This document shows positions 46,641 through 57,259 of a DNA stretch of 64,000 nucleotides, in pieces. Each line of letters opens with the position of its first letter. Within the stretch, counting starts at the first letter, position 1. The notes under the pieces are model-generated. The model saw only the letters and a program-made list of their open reading frames with translations, had not been told where the DNA came from and did no database searches. The translations under genes were made by a program, and so were the position numbers. The stretch comes from Spongilla lacustris (taxonomy: Eukaryota > Porifera > Demospongiae > Spongillida > Spongillidae): positions 5,493,505 to 5,557,504 of the forward strand of contig OX442423.1 in NCBI GenBank assembly GCA_949361645.1. The letters run 5' to 3'.

Positions 46641-47994
46641 TTCTTATTTCCTTTGATGTCCAGACCATTGGGACCCCTCTAATGGGTGAACCATTGGAAC
46701 CCCCTTTAATGTCATTGGGTCATCTCTTAATTAATAATGTGTGCACCATTGGGAGTGTTCTTTGGCTCTTGCTCCCCTGAGGCACACGTACCTTAGCGTG
46801 GTGGGACGTTACAGTGCGAGCTGTTTCAGCGAGTTGCATGTTGTTGGGCTGGTTCTGCTCGAAACGACGCTGCATGTTTTCTCTGAATACTGTCTGTAAC
46901 ACGTAGGCTTACATTCTGAACCGATGCTTACCTATTCGCGTATACCATAGCGTTTTTGATGAATCACGTTCTGCTCTACGTGGTTACATGCACCCGTGTA
47001 GCTGCAGTGCTGTACGTACGCGCGTACGTACTTGCCGGATCGATGGATCGAATTGAAATGATGCCCACCGAGTTTGGTTTGTTATTAAAACCGTTACTGC
47101 TGTTACAAACGGCGCGGTATGCCATGCTTTGGGTTCTATAAAGATGCTGTGTTTTTAAAGCACTGAAGCACTGCCTGGGAAACAACTTATTTAACGGCTT
47201 GGGGTCATTGATGGTAAAAACACTGGGTTTTACAATATTTGCTCCTGCATCTGCATGGGCCACGATGACTATTCGGATAGGTGAATGCAAAGTGCCCGCA
47301 ATATGATGTTGCAGAGATGCAAAGTTTAGGAGGGTGGGGCTGTGTTGTGGCAATGTATCACGTGAATGCGATAATTATGTTCACGTGAGGAACTCTCGTT
47401 CTCGGACCTAACATTGTTTTATATGGATACCGCGCATGCGTAAGCGCTGTCTAACTTCAACAGCTTTAAGCTCTGCTTCCAAAACACGAATCAATGCAAT
47501 TGTTAGTTCCACAATTAGAGTATGACTTCCTCTACGGGTCTAATAATTTAAACTCTGCTTTTCACAAGTCCAATTAACGGAAATTAATAAATTCCGTTTT
47601 AAACATTTGGCTTCGTTAGGCACCAGGCAAGATGGTAAACTGTTTATTGGCACGATTATTGGATGCTCCTTTGCATAGATTTACCGTGATATTGGTGATT
47701 TATATGCTATAGCTTGACTTTGAGCGGGGGTTTTCCCGCAAAAACCTTTGATAAGGTAGATCACGTGATAAGTAATATTAGTAGCTATAAAAATTAATTT
47801 TTACACACTCTCTGGGGGTTGTTGCTTGTTGATCAATGCATTGGCATGTATTAAATAAACTTAATAATAACTACATATTAATAGCTTTAAGTTAGTCATT
47901 GGCATGATTTTTACTTCAAACAGCATAATTTTACAATGTTCAGTTCTGGAGTTATAGCAATTCAAACATTTTGCGCGACTTTTGGATCACCCTG
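46640..47994 (-). repeat. Right unique arm and end of element C
   Basis: Inverted copy of 22,135-22,181 plus 32,266-33,490. It ends in the terminal sequence ...'ggatcaccctg' followed by TA, and continues inward directly into the right satellite. Confidence 0.9.
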
Positions 47995-47996
47995 TA

Positions 47997-48714
47997 CATA
48001 AGTATGTCAAGTTTGCATATAAGCTATACATACGTGTAGCTATTGGTTATCGTATTTGTGTACATGTACATATAAATGAGCTAGGTAGCATGATAGTTGC
48101 CTCTTTCTAGCCCTGACCAACAAAAGATCACAGATAGGGCTAGTAATGATATTCACTGTTAGTACAACAGCTCCTCTTAGTGGTGAAATGTAATTTCTAG
48201 ACCTATCCTTATGATCTTGGTTGGTCTGGCCATGGTAAAATAGGATACCTAGTAGGCAAGGTACTACATGTTCAATACCTGATGTGTTGAACATACATGT
48301 ATGCAAAACTTTATCATAGCAGTCCTACATGTACAACAAGGTACAACAAAGGTAGGGCACAGCACAGAAGTCAAGGGTTCCACTCCATGGCTGACTACAA
48401 TAGGGATCACTGCAACGTTGCCCTGTTGTACAGTAAACTCCACAGATATCTGTGACAGGGGGTTCTCTACTATTAGGTCCACTCCATCAGTCTTTTGGAC
48501 ATACCTCTCTGTGGAGTCCATTCCACAGCTCTGCTTGCTTTTTGGTGACAAATGCTTCTGCAGTCATGTTTTATTCACTTCATAGCTGTCTGCCGTAGGG
48601 TCTACTCGGAACAGTAGATGTCGTACCAAGCTAAACACAACCACCACACCCTTGCCATCCTGCTACATATATATGACCACACACCCTTGCCAGCCTGCAC
48701 CAAGCTGAAAATTG
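47997..48714. other. Core of element B
   Basis: About 0.7 kb between the element C insertion and the right 115-bp array. Its right half contains degenerate fragments related to the satellite ('ccactccatggctgac'). No gene. Confidence 0.4.
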
Positions 48715-49895
48715 TAGTAGGTAGGGTGGAGTCCACTCAATAGCTATGATAGTCCACTCAAATGAGGGTCCTCTCCACGGCTGACCTTGTTCGCTGTAAG
48801 CTACACTCAATACAGGGGAGTAGGATGGAGTCCACTCAATTGTACAGAGTAGCGTGGAATCCATTCTAAAGAAGGTGATCTACGTAAGGAAATGCTGTAG
48901 GGCGCAGCACAGAGGGGTACAAACTGTAGGGTGGAGTCCACTCAATAGCACAGGGTAGGTTGGAATCCATTAATAAGAGGGCCCACTCAAAGGTTGACAT
49001 TGGTCGCTGTAAGGAATAGTAATAGGGCGTAGCATGGGGGGGGGGGTAGAGTGGAGTCCACTCAATCGCACAGGGTACGGTGGAGTGCATTAATAAGAGG
49101 GCCCACTCCATGGCTGACACTGTTCGCTGTAAGGAATAGGTGTAGGGTGTAGCACAGGGGAATGGTGGAGTCCACTCAATAGGGTAGGGTGGAATCCATT
49201 AATAAGAGGGCCCACTCCATGGTTGACACTGTTCACTGTAAGGAAAAGTTGTAGGGGGTATGGTGGAGTCCACTCAATCGTACAGGGGAGGGTGGAATCC
49301 ATTAATAAGTGGGTCCACTCCATGGCTGACACTGTTCGCTGTAAGGAATAGGTGTAGGGTGTAGCACAGGGGTATGGTGGAGTCCACTCAATCGTACAGG
49401 GTAAAATAGAATCCATTAATAAGAGGGCCCACTCCATGGCTGACACTGTTCGCTGTAAGGAATAGTTGTAGGGCGTAGCACAAGAGGTAGGGTAGAGCTC
49501 ACTCAATCGCACAGGGTAGGGTGGAGTGCAGTAATAAGAGGGCCCACTCCATGGTTGACACTGTTCACTGTAAGGAATAGTTGTAGGGCGTAGCACAGGG
49601 GGTAGGGTGGAGTCCAATCAATCGTACAGGGTAGGGTGGAATCCATAAATAAGAGGGTCCACTCCATGGCTGACACTGTTCGCTGTAAGGAATAGTTGTA
49701 GGGCGCAGCACAAGGGATAGGGTAGGGTCCCACTAAAACGAAGGTCCACTCCATGGCTGACACTGTGTTTGCTGTAAGGAATAGTTGTAGGGGGGGGTAG
49801 GGTGGAGTCCACTCAATAGCACGAGGTAGGTTAGAATCCAGTTATAAGAGGGTCCACATCATGGCTGACACTGATAACTGTAGGGAATAGCTATA
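48715..49895 (-). repeat. 115-bp satellite array of element B, inverted (~10 units)
   Basis: Reverse complement of the 20,863-22,085 array ('attaataagagggcccactc', 'gacactgttcgctgtaagga'), more diverged, with several G runs and shortened units. Confidence 0.93.
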
Positions 49896-49899
49896 GGGT

Positions 49900-50635
49900 G
49901 CACTCCACAACTCCTTGCAAAGTTACATACAAGTTTGTCTGCCTCCTAAGCTGTCAGTGTCCACTGCTGGCTGTGAGGTTCTACCATATGGTCCGCTCTA
50001 CAGTTGTCTGCCTGCACTCCGATGTCTGCCGCAGGGTCCACTCAGTAGGGTCCACTCAATGCAGTATAGATGTCTGCAGTAGAGTCCATTCCGTGTTGAT
50101 GTCTGCCGTAGGGTCCACTACCTACATGCATTGTCTACTATATTTTCCACTCCACACTTGTTGGTAGTGTCTTCTGGACGCACCTATCTGCCTGCCATCT
50201 CTACGCACTCTGGATTACACTGTGGAATCCATTCCACAGCTGTGCCTGGCTTTGTTGATAGTATAGCTATGAACTTTTCTCTCTGGGGTCCATTACATAG
50301 AGCTCTGCCTGCCTGCCTTAGGTTTCGTCTGCTGTAGTGCTCGTACTGGTCACATGCAGTTGCTCCACTGTCTGCTCTACAGCTATCTGCCATACTCCAC
50401 AGGCACAGCTGTTCACTATGGGATCCACTAGCTACTCGTCTGCCTGCTCCACAGCTATCTGCCACCGATCGATCGCTACCGCTCTCAATCATCTTCGTCA
50501 GATTGATCTTATATCTTATCGTCTTCGCACCGTTCGAAATCATACGCTCAAGTCAACGTCTAAGACTTGAAGCGAAAAGCTTCTTCTGCAGGAAACAATT
50601 CAGCTACGTCCCCAGACTATGCTCACAGTGGTAGT
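49900..50635. other. Outer flank of element B, degenerate satellite-like
   Basis: It contains repeated words 'tctgcc', 'agggtccactc' and 'ctccacagctatctgcc' that look like decayed repeat units. No gene. The segment 50,476-50,560 weakly resembles 7,134-7,215 and the reverse complement of 20,310-20,345. Confidence 0.35.
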
Positions 50636-50786
50636 GGGTGGGGTATTTGAGAAAGTTTACGTGAAAAGGGACCTAGCGTGTATTACAAAAAAGTATAATA
50701 AAAATGCATTACGTTTGATTTGCTATAACTTCCGAACAGTTAACGGTATCAACTTCCTATTTTCAACACTTCATACTGCACCATTT

Positions 50787-52217
50787 CAGGGGCTGATCCA
50801 GAGAGGGTGGATAGGGTGGCTAGCCACCCCCCCCCCCCCCCCCCCCCCTTCCTCAAATAATTATTTACGAATATACTAAAATACTGATTGAGAACTATCA
50901 GCAATTTCTGTTTGAGGGCTAATAGTTTTTCTGTTCAACAGCTTCCATTTTAGGGGTGAAAAAAAGATCATGACGCTTTGTTTGTTTTTTTTTTGTATGA
51001 TCAGATGTTTAATTTGATACATGCATAATAATTGTGACTAGTATATAGCACAAAAGAAAAATCAATGTAAGCATATAGTTGCCAGTGCACATCTTTAAAC
51101 TGCATGATAATACTAAGTTACCAAATATGTCAATCATTACACAAAAACTTCATGCATCATAGGTTATTCATACAACACTGATTCACTACACAACTTTCTA
51201 TGGTGCATTTGTGTGAATGATTGATACTCCTCAATAAGGAAAACTTCAAAATTCAATCTAAAATTCTTTGCATTGCTTGGCGCCTGCCATGCATTTAGTT
51301 TCTGTCTCAAAGCGAAAAGAGTAGTTTAGGTGCTTTTGTGTACTCACCATTTACAAACCATAATAGGTCCGAGAAATTACTTGAAAAATATTCCTGCTAG
51401 ATAGATTCTCATTTACGATCAGTTGATTGTGCATACATAGCTAAATCCTACATGCAGGATTTGTGAATGGACAGCCACAGTATTGATACCTTCTTGAGAC
51501 ATCCTTCATGTTAGAGACATTTATAATCTTGAAGCCAACGTCTCTGAAATTTAGCCTGTTTCCTTTTCCTTACTCCAGCAACACTAAATCATACAGTATT
51601 TTAAAATTAAAAACAGCATCTGCAAGCCTGTCTTGCTCAGATATCAGTACTGATATCTTTCATTACCATTTCATGTTCTTGACTGTCAGATTGCATCTTG
51701 TACAGACATCCTGAGCAGGATCCTATTCCTCTGACTGCTCCTCATGTCTGCATGATCAGTGTTAGGAAGTTCAGCCGAGGAGGTTTTACACCCGTCATTT
51801 AGATGCTGATTGAGATATACATGTATACTGCTTCCAGATCAGAATCTGTATCGGCATCATTATCCATAGATTCGGACTCGTAGGATGCACAAGTAACTGG
51901 TAGGCCAGATACTGATGGCTCGCTGTGATCAGGACCTTTGAGTATTTCACTTTCCGAGTTGAACTTGAAAAAGTCCAATAAGGACTTGCACTTCAACATC
52001 TTTGACAAAAAGCAGGCAAAATGAACTCAGTGAAAAATCTGATACGATGAGTGCACCTGTCCTAAAGAAAACACTTTTTCATGCATAAGATATCTACCGC
52101 CAGTATAAAAACTTCCGCGCTTTGCGCGGGAGGGGGCACATCCCCCTCCCGCACCCACCCCCTTTTACCACCTCGGGTACAGCCACCCCCCCTCCTAAAT
52201 TCCTGGATCAGCGCCTG
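50787..52217. mobile_element. Element H: 1.43-kb hAT-like element, CATTT duplication
   Basis: Ends 'caggggctgatccag' and inverted 'ctggatcagcgcctg', flanked by CATTT (50,782-50,786; 52,218-52,222). The right terminal repeat of element G (56,618-56,635) supplies the uninterrupted site. The interior has a C tract (50,827-50,849) and a minus-strand remnant resembling the start of a hAT transposase. A 5-bp duplication fits the hAT5-like group. Confidence 0.85.
51799..52008 (-). pseudogene. N-terminal remnant of a hAT-type transposase (tentative)
   Basis: Starts MSKMLKCKSLLDFFKFNSES and continues with an acidic Ser-rich stretch. The 'K-x-LLDFF' start followed by an acidic tail is common at the N-terminus of ZMYM1/DUF4371-like hAT proteins. 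Only about 70 residues are open and no catalytic part is seen, so element H is non-autonomous. Confidence 0.4.
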
Positions 52218-52345
52218 CATTTCTCTACGGTAAAATACATTTCTGAGTCTTGCACTTGCTCCGTGTCAGTATACATAGAACCGGCGGATCACGTGACGCT
52301 TATGAATAATTGATTTGGTTGGCAAGCGTATGGTGTGTGAACAAT

Positions 52346-54575
52346 ATGGAAGGTCTCGATTTGGTTGCAAAAGAAAGGTATAAACAAAAGCTGGAGTCTG
52401 TTGGTTTGCAGGTAAGTGACGACCCATACTTGGAAGCAAATAGCCATTGTTTCAGAGACGATATGTCATTGTGGCCGCGGATCGAGTACGGTCATATTTT
52501 TGGGTACTTCATTAAACGACCAGGCACATACACCCAGGAGCAGCTGCTTTCGTGGAAGCAACTAGAAGCCTATAATTTCTTTGAGTCTGGGTACGTGAGA
52601 ACTGTGTTCGCAATGGCATTTCAGGGGCGGATGCAGGAATTTGGCTAGGGGGGGTCCGACATGAATAATTGATGAGGGTGAGGGGCGCGCGCGAAGCGCG
52701 CGAAAATTTTTGTGGTGTGCATTCCTATTTTTCCACACAGGGGGATTGTATGTACGCTACGTGTATTGACACGTGTAGTACGCTAATATACATTAATTAT
52801 ATTCATATACAGGTTCGGTGGGGGGGGGGGGGTCCGGACCCCCCGGACCCCCCCCCCCTGCGTCCGCCCTTGCATTTGGGCAAGGCGTAGCAAAATGTGT
52901 ATTGGTCAAGGCTAAAGTCAATCCAAGCCAGCGCTCACCAGATGAAGCACATGAAGCTTGGGTTATAGCCAAGCCTGATGGTTATATTGTGTCTGCTCAC
53001 TGCACATGCAAGGCAGGGTAAGTACTACATGGTGTGTATTGTAATACCGTGTTTTTTTTTTTTTTGTTAGTACATCAGTTATTAACATTAGCGACATTTT
53101 GATATATTACGCAGTCTAGGGGAAGGCTGCTCTCACATAGCTGCAGTGATGTTCAAAATTGAATGTGCTGTGAAGCTAGGCTACACTTCCTCAACTTCCC
53201 AAGTGTGCAAATGGAACAGTTCATTTTGCTCAAAGGTATACATAAATTACAATATGTCATGCAGTGTTGTTCCATGCTGTTGTTGAAATTGTACATGCAT
53301 GTATACATGGCAAAGGGGAGGTATTATAATTATTACATTACATCAGTGAGTGTACTGACTTGTAGGTGGAACCAGCTCTTATAGCGAATATCGAATTTAA
53401 ACGACCAAAACGACCTAAGCTGGCCACCAGTGTGAGCAAAAATGCGCAAAATGAAGGACGTCTTGCCACAGGGAATGCTGTGATACAACCAGAGGCTGAA
53501 GCGAAATTTTTTTCAAACATAAAGGATGTTTTTCCCAGTGCTGTCATCTTCTCGTCGATCCTACAAAAACCAACACCATGTGTTCAATCTCAGCCAGTTG
53601 TTCAAAAGCTACCATTTTTGTTAACATCCTTGCATAAGGTACATTATAACAAGATGACATCAGAAGAGCTCAATGCAGAGTGTCAAGTTATCTTTCAAAC
53701 GAAGCTGGTTGTCTCAAAAGATGAGGCATCATATTTGGAACAGGTAACCAGACTTCAGTCACAGTCAAAATACTATGGCATCAGCACCGTAAAGGTCGTG
53801 TAACTGCTTCCAGAATATTTGCAGTGGCACGAACATCTATTGAAAATCCGTCACGATCCCTGATCAAAGAAATCATGGAAACAAAGGTCCATGCACATAC
53901 TGAAGTGTTGTCGCTGAAATGGGGAATAGAGAACGAACAAAACGCACGAGAACAGTATTTTGGGCAAATTAAAGATGATCACACAGAACTCTCCTGCACT
54001 TTGAGCGGACTTCGTGTGAATCCCAAATATCCTCACCTTGGAGCCACACCAGACGGATTGTAAAATGTGACTGTTGTGGGAATGGGCTTATTGAAATTAA
54101 GTGTCCCTACAAGCACAAAGAAAATCACCCACATAGTGTTGTGGGCAACAAATTTTGTCTTGAACATGTTGATGGCCTAGTACGCCTGAAGAAAACCCAT
54201 GAGTACTATTATCAGATACAAGGGCAATTGGCTATTTGTGAAATGGAATATTGTGACTTTGTCTGTTGGACCCCTCATGGAATACACATTGAACGTATCC
54301 TTCCCGATACACTCTTTGAAACTGTCAAGCCAGCTCTTGATACATTCTTTGTAAGGGTGCTGTTACCAACACAGCGGGAACAGGGCACTGCTCACGTGTC
54401 TGAAAAAGAAGACACCTACTGCTGGTGCAATGGCAAAGATGAAGGTGCAATGGTAGCTTGTGACCATGAAAATTACACACGCCAGTGGTTTCATTTCGAA
54501 TGTGTGGGTCTGAAGAGCAAACCATGCGGAAAATGGTACTGTTGTAGACATAACTTTGCTTTTTTATGTAATTAA
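52346..54575 (+). pseudogene. SWIM-YqaJ-PHD protein of element G, damaged
   Basis: I chose ATG 52,346 (MEGLDLVAKERYKQKLESVG) as the start; one upstream ATG at 52,310 is in frame. Exon 1 is interrupted by MITE I and resumes at 52,878 in frame. A SWIM zinc finger is assembled across the first intron: 'SAHCTCKAG' (exon 1) and 'GEGCSHIAAVMF' (exon 2, 53,116-53,235). Exon 3 starts at 53,367. The YqaJ nuclease domain has 'WHQHRKGRVTASRIF', 'GATPDG' and 'GLIEIKCPYK' (catalytic D and E-x-K), then 'YYYQIQGQL'. The C-terminal PHD finger runs from 'YCWCNGKDEGAMVACD' through 'WFHFECVGL' to 'KWYCC'. Frameshifts near 53,775 and 54,060 break the YqaJ domain. Its role in transposition is unknown; related YqaJ proteins are exonucleases. 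Confidence 0.85.
52622..52872. mobile_element. Element I: 251-bp MITE in the YqaJ gene, CATTT duplication
   Basis: Ends 'caggggcggatgcagg' and inverted 'cctgcgtccgcccttg', flanked by CATTT (52,617-52,621; 52,873-52,877). Removing it with one CATTT restores the open frame (…FAMAF joined to GQGVAKCV…). It contains a GC palindrome ('gcgcgcgcgaagcgcgcg') and a G tract meeting a C tract at 52,818-52,858. Confidence 0.9.
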
Positions 54576-56053
54576 AATGAAATAGATTCAATCACACTTG
54601 AACACAAATTTACTAATGCAGCACATACAGTCACAATTTTGTCAGTTAGTGATGTTTCTTTTCCATCATTACATTTAAGTGTAGAAACTGGCAGTGTCGA
54701 CTGAAGAATAGTATACTTATTCTTAAGTAGTCCTATAACTCTTTCGATGTGAATCCTGACTTTTGAAAGTCGCTGAGAATACTCCACCTCATCCAGTGAA
54801 AGTTGTTTTTTCCCTCGAGTGAAGGAGGGGATTTCCAGCTTTGCCCCATGTATTGCAACATCATCATGTATGTCAAAACCCCTGTCGGCCAGTACAATGT
54901 CACCATGTTCAAGTAAGCGTAGGAAACCACTGTTCATGGTGATTAACTTATCTGTAGCTCTGCCACCCCAACACTTAGACAAAAAAGATATGGCACCACA
55001 AGGTGTTATCGCAACTAAAAATTTCACTGTATTGTGCTTCTTATAATTGGAATAAGTTTGTGCCCGTGCTTGATATGCGTATGGTCGCTCTGTAAATATC
55101 TCAGAACAATCAATGATACATCTTGCCTTAGGATACAAGTCTTTGAAAATCTGAGGCATGTTTGACTTGCATGTTTCTTGATCAGGCCACTTTATTAGAA
55201 ATTTTAAACTACAGTACATTGCATCTATCCATGCAAGAAATATATCTGTTACTGTGGACTCACTGATGCCAAAGCGGTAAGCAAGGTCTTGTACCAAGAG
55301 ACCAAGTCTTAGTCTCATTAAGGTCAGCAATAAGCGGTCTGCATCACATAAGCGCACATTTGTTGTTGTGTGTGATTTGACGGCCAGTGTAAGAGAGCAT
55401 GACAAAAGGTATGCTAATACTTGTTCAAAAACAGAACAGGTGGGTAGTCCCGTGTAAAACTTCACCGCTTCATCATTGGATGCTATTTCACTGTACCTGA
55501 ACGTTAAAGGGCTTGTCTGCGTTTCTGAAGATGTTGTGCTCGTTGGTGTTTGCGTCTCTGTACACTGGACCTCAAGGGCTGCAGTCTGTGTTCCTGCTTC
55601 ACACATGAACTGCGAGTCTCCGAGAAGTAAAAGACCTTCCACTGCATCGCGATGACTTTCCATTTCACGCTCCCTGTCCTCTATTATCTCTCTCCTAGAC
55701 TTAACTCTCACCTCTCGCTCACGTTGCGTTTCTGAGCTTTCTTGCGTCTTCTTAAACGAAAATACAGTAGGAACGTAGTCTACATTGCTGCTGTCGTTGA
55801 CCGGTTTTCCTGCACGTTAAAAGATACAGTAAAATTCACGCGCACAAACTGTGAGCATATAGCCGTACTCACCTGATATAAAATGGTCACCACAAATTCG
55901 TGAGTGTACCGTAGGTATCCAGTTTTGTCTTTTCAGAGCTTTTATCCACTTCAGTCTTCTGGCACGATCCGTTATTGGAAAACGATAAAAACCAAGGCCA
56001 GTACGTTCCCCGTGGCGATTTTTGCAACCAAACGCACAACAACTAACAACCAT
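54572..56053 (-). CDS. THAP-DDE transposase of element G (apparently intact)
   Basis: Exon 1 (56,053-55,873) starts MVVSCCAFGCKNRHGERTGL and encodes a THAP zinc finger (C-x4-C, conserved Pro and Trp, 'ICGDHF'). A 63-nt intron (55,872-55,810) joins in phase to exon 2, completing 'FISGKPVNDSSN' and the 'DYVPTVF' box that closes a THAP domain. Exon 2 runs to the stop at 54,572-54,574. The total is 1,419 nt including stop, about 472 residues, with no internal stop. After an acidic/Thr-rich linker, a helix-turn-helix ('LAYRFGISESTVTDIF') precedes the DDE_Tnp_4 core: 'CIIDCSEIFTERP' (D), 'GDIVLADRGFDIHDD' (D) and 'VRIHIERVIGLLKNKYTIL' (E). It binds the terminal repeats through THAP and catalyses cut-and-paste in the nucleus. 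A third start-like codon inside exon 2 is not needed. Confidence 0.92.
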
Positions 56054-56134
56054 GTTTTAGCCACGAAAGATGCCAACCAATTTATATATTCATCGATTCT
56101 GGTCACGTGCTTACGTTCCCACCGGACCTATGTA

Positions 56135-56569
56135 TTGCAACGTTCGATACCCCACTGAGTTCAAACCCGCCATAACTTTCGGTAGGAATCAATTCGCTTC
56201 AAATTTGGTTTGTAGGTAGAGAGGTCCTATACCTATCGATTTGTTATTTTTATGCCATCCGTTACGGAGATACAGTTCAACAAACTATGTGCACGTTTTC
56301 CCGCTTGATTCGCGCCAATGGTATAATCCCCGCCTCCCCATACATTGAGCGGAAGGCAATTTGCCCAAATCATTGGCGCGAATCGAGCGCGAAAATGGGC
56401 ACGTAGTTTGTTCAACTGTAACTCCGTAATGGATGGCATAAAAATCAACGAACAGAACAAATCGATAGGTATAGGACCTCTCTACCTACAAACCGAATTT
56501 GAAGCGAATTGATTACTCCTACCGAAACTTATGGCGGGTTTGAACCCAGTGGGGTATCGAACGTTGCAA
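56135..56569. mobile_element. Element J: 435-bp foldback MITE flanked by TA
   Basis: Arms of about 195 bp starting 'ttgcaacgttcgatacccca' and its reverse complement, about 93% identical, around a 45-bp centre ('aatccccgcctccccataca'). TA flanks both sides (56,133-34; 56,570-71). It lies in the right terminal repeat of element G, near the transposase start (82 bp upstream of the ATG), so it may also affect that promoter. Confidence 0.85.
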
Positions 56570-56795
56570 TACTGACACGGAGCAAGTGCAAGACTCCAAA
56601 ATGTATTTTACCGTAGAGAAATGGTGCAGTATGAAGTCTTAAAAATAGGAAGGTGATAGCGTTAACTGTTCGGAAGTTATAGCAAATCAAACGTAATGCA
56701 TTTTTAAAATACTTTTTTATAATACACGCTACATGTAGGTCCCTTTTCTCGTAAACTTTCCCATTTGTTATAAATGTCCCAGCCCACAGGATGTA

Positions 56796-57150
56796 TGATG
56801 ATGGCGCGATTCGAGCGGGAAAAATGTACCAACTTTGCGCCACTGTATCTTCGTAACGGATGATGTAAAAATTAACGAACAGAACAAATCGATAGGTATA
56901 GGACCTCTCTACCTACAAACCGAATTTGAAGCGATTTGATTACTCCTACAGAAAGTTATGGCGGGTTTGAACCTGGTGGGGTATCGAACGTTGCAATACT
57001 GGCACGGAGCAATTGCAAGACTCCAAAATGTATTTTACCATACAGAAATGATGTGGTATAAAGTGTTGAAAATAGGACATTTATAGCATTAACCGTTCGG
57101 AAGATATAGCGATTCAAACGAGAGGCATTTTAATAACATTTTTGTATTAT
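56796..57150. repeat. Second half-foldback plus diverged element G end
   Basis: 56,796-56,996 repeats one arm of foldback J, and 56,997-57,150 repeats the right terminal repeat of element G ('ggcacggagcaattgcaaga', 'accgttcggaagatatagcg'). The pair is a diverged duplicate of 56,370-56,763 in the same order and orientation, so an older G/J-type end stands beside the younger one. Confidence 0.8.
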
Positions 57151-57177
57151 ACTTGTATACGCGAAGGGCGCATGTGG

Positions 57178-57257
57178 TTCCCCCCCCCCCCCCCCCCCCC
57201 CCCCCCCCATTTTGGGTCCGGGGGGACCTGGGTTCCTCCCCCCCCCCCCCCCCCCAA
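57178..57257. repeat. Long C tracts
   Basis: Two C runs (about 28 and 21 nt) around 'attttgggtccggggggacc'. The motif 'gggtcc...ggaccc' recurs at 59,620-59,820, indicating the same repeat family. Run length is unreliable in sequencing. Confidence 0.85.
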
Positions 57258-57259
57258 CC

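Larger units (their letters stand above)
22135..47994. mobile_element. Element C: giant Tc1/mariner-like palindromic transposon (interrupted)
   Basis: The ends 'cagggtgatccaaaagtcgc' (22,135) and its reverse complement (ending 47,994) are identical over about 47 bp and flanked by TA on both sides (22,133-34; 47,995-96), the target duplication of the Tc1/mariner superfamily. Removing insertion D (22,182-32,261 plus one CTCC) makes the left end continue 'gctataactcc|agaactgaac', identical to the right end read inward. The restored element is about 15.8 kb, with inverted arms of about 1.3 kb unique sequence followed by large inverted satellite arrays, around a 4-kb centre with a broken mariner-type transposase (38.0-39.1 kb). 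Known Tc1/mariner elements are usually 1-5 kb. Confidence 0.82.
20300..50560. mobile_element. Element B: inverted 115-bp arrays split by element C (ends uncertain)
   Basis: Two arrays of the same 115-bp satellite lie in opposite orientation (20,863-22,085 plus; 48,715-49,895 minus). If element C (22,135-47,994) is removed, the arrays become separated by only about 0.8 kb without any gene. This is the layout of a non-autonomous DNA element with inverted subterminal arrays, like element A. The outer limits given are a guess from a weak inverted match near 20,310 and 50,530. Confidence 0.4.
50651..52270 (+). repeat. Left terminal inverted repeat of element G, split by MITE H
   Basis: 50,651-50,786 ('aaagtttacgtgaaaaggga'...'cttcatactgcaccattt') plus 52,218-52,270 ('ctctacggtaaaatacattt'...'cttgctccgtgtcagt') match the right repeat 56,571-56,763 in reverse complement. 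The junction across the MITE is exactly contiguous in the right repeat. Confidence 0.88.
50640..56775. mobile_element. Element G: ISL2EU-type transposon (THAP transposase plus YqaJ nuclease)
   Basis: Terminal inverted repeats of about 190-250 bp: left 50,651-50,786 continued at 52,218-52,300; right 56,763 down to 56,571 and continued at about 56,134-56,100. Both are interrupted by other insertions. Between them lie a SWIM-YqaJ-PHD gene (plus) and a THAP-DDE transposase gene (minus), meeting tail to tail. A transposase with a THAP finger together with a YqaJ-type nuclease is the known hallmark of ISL2EU elements. The outer limits are approximate because similarity fades toward the ends. Confidence 0.85.
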
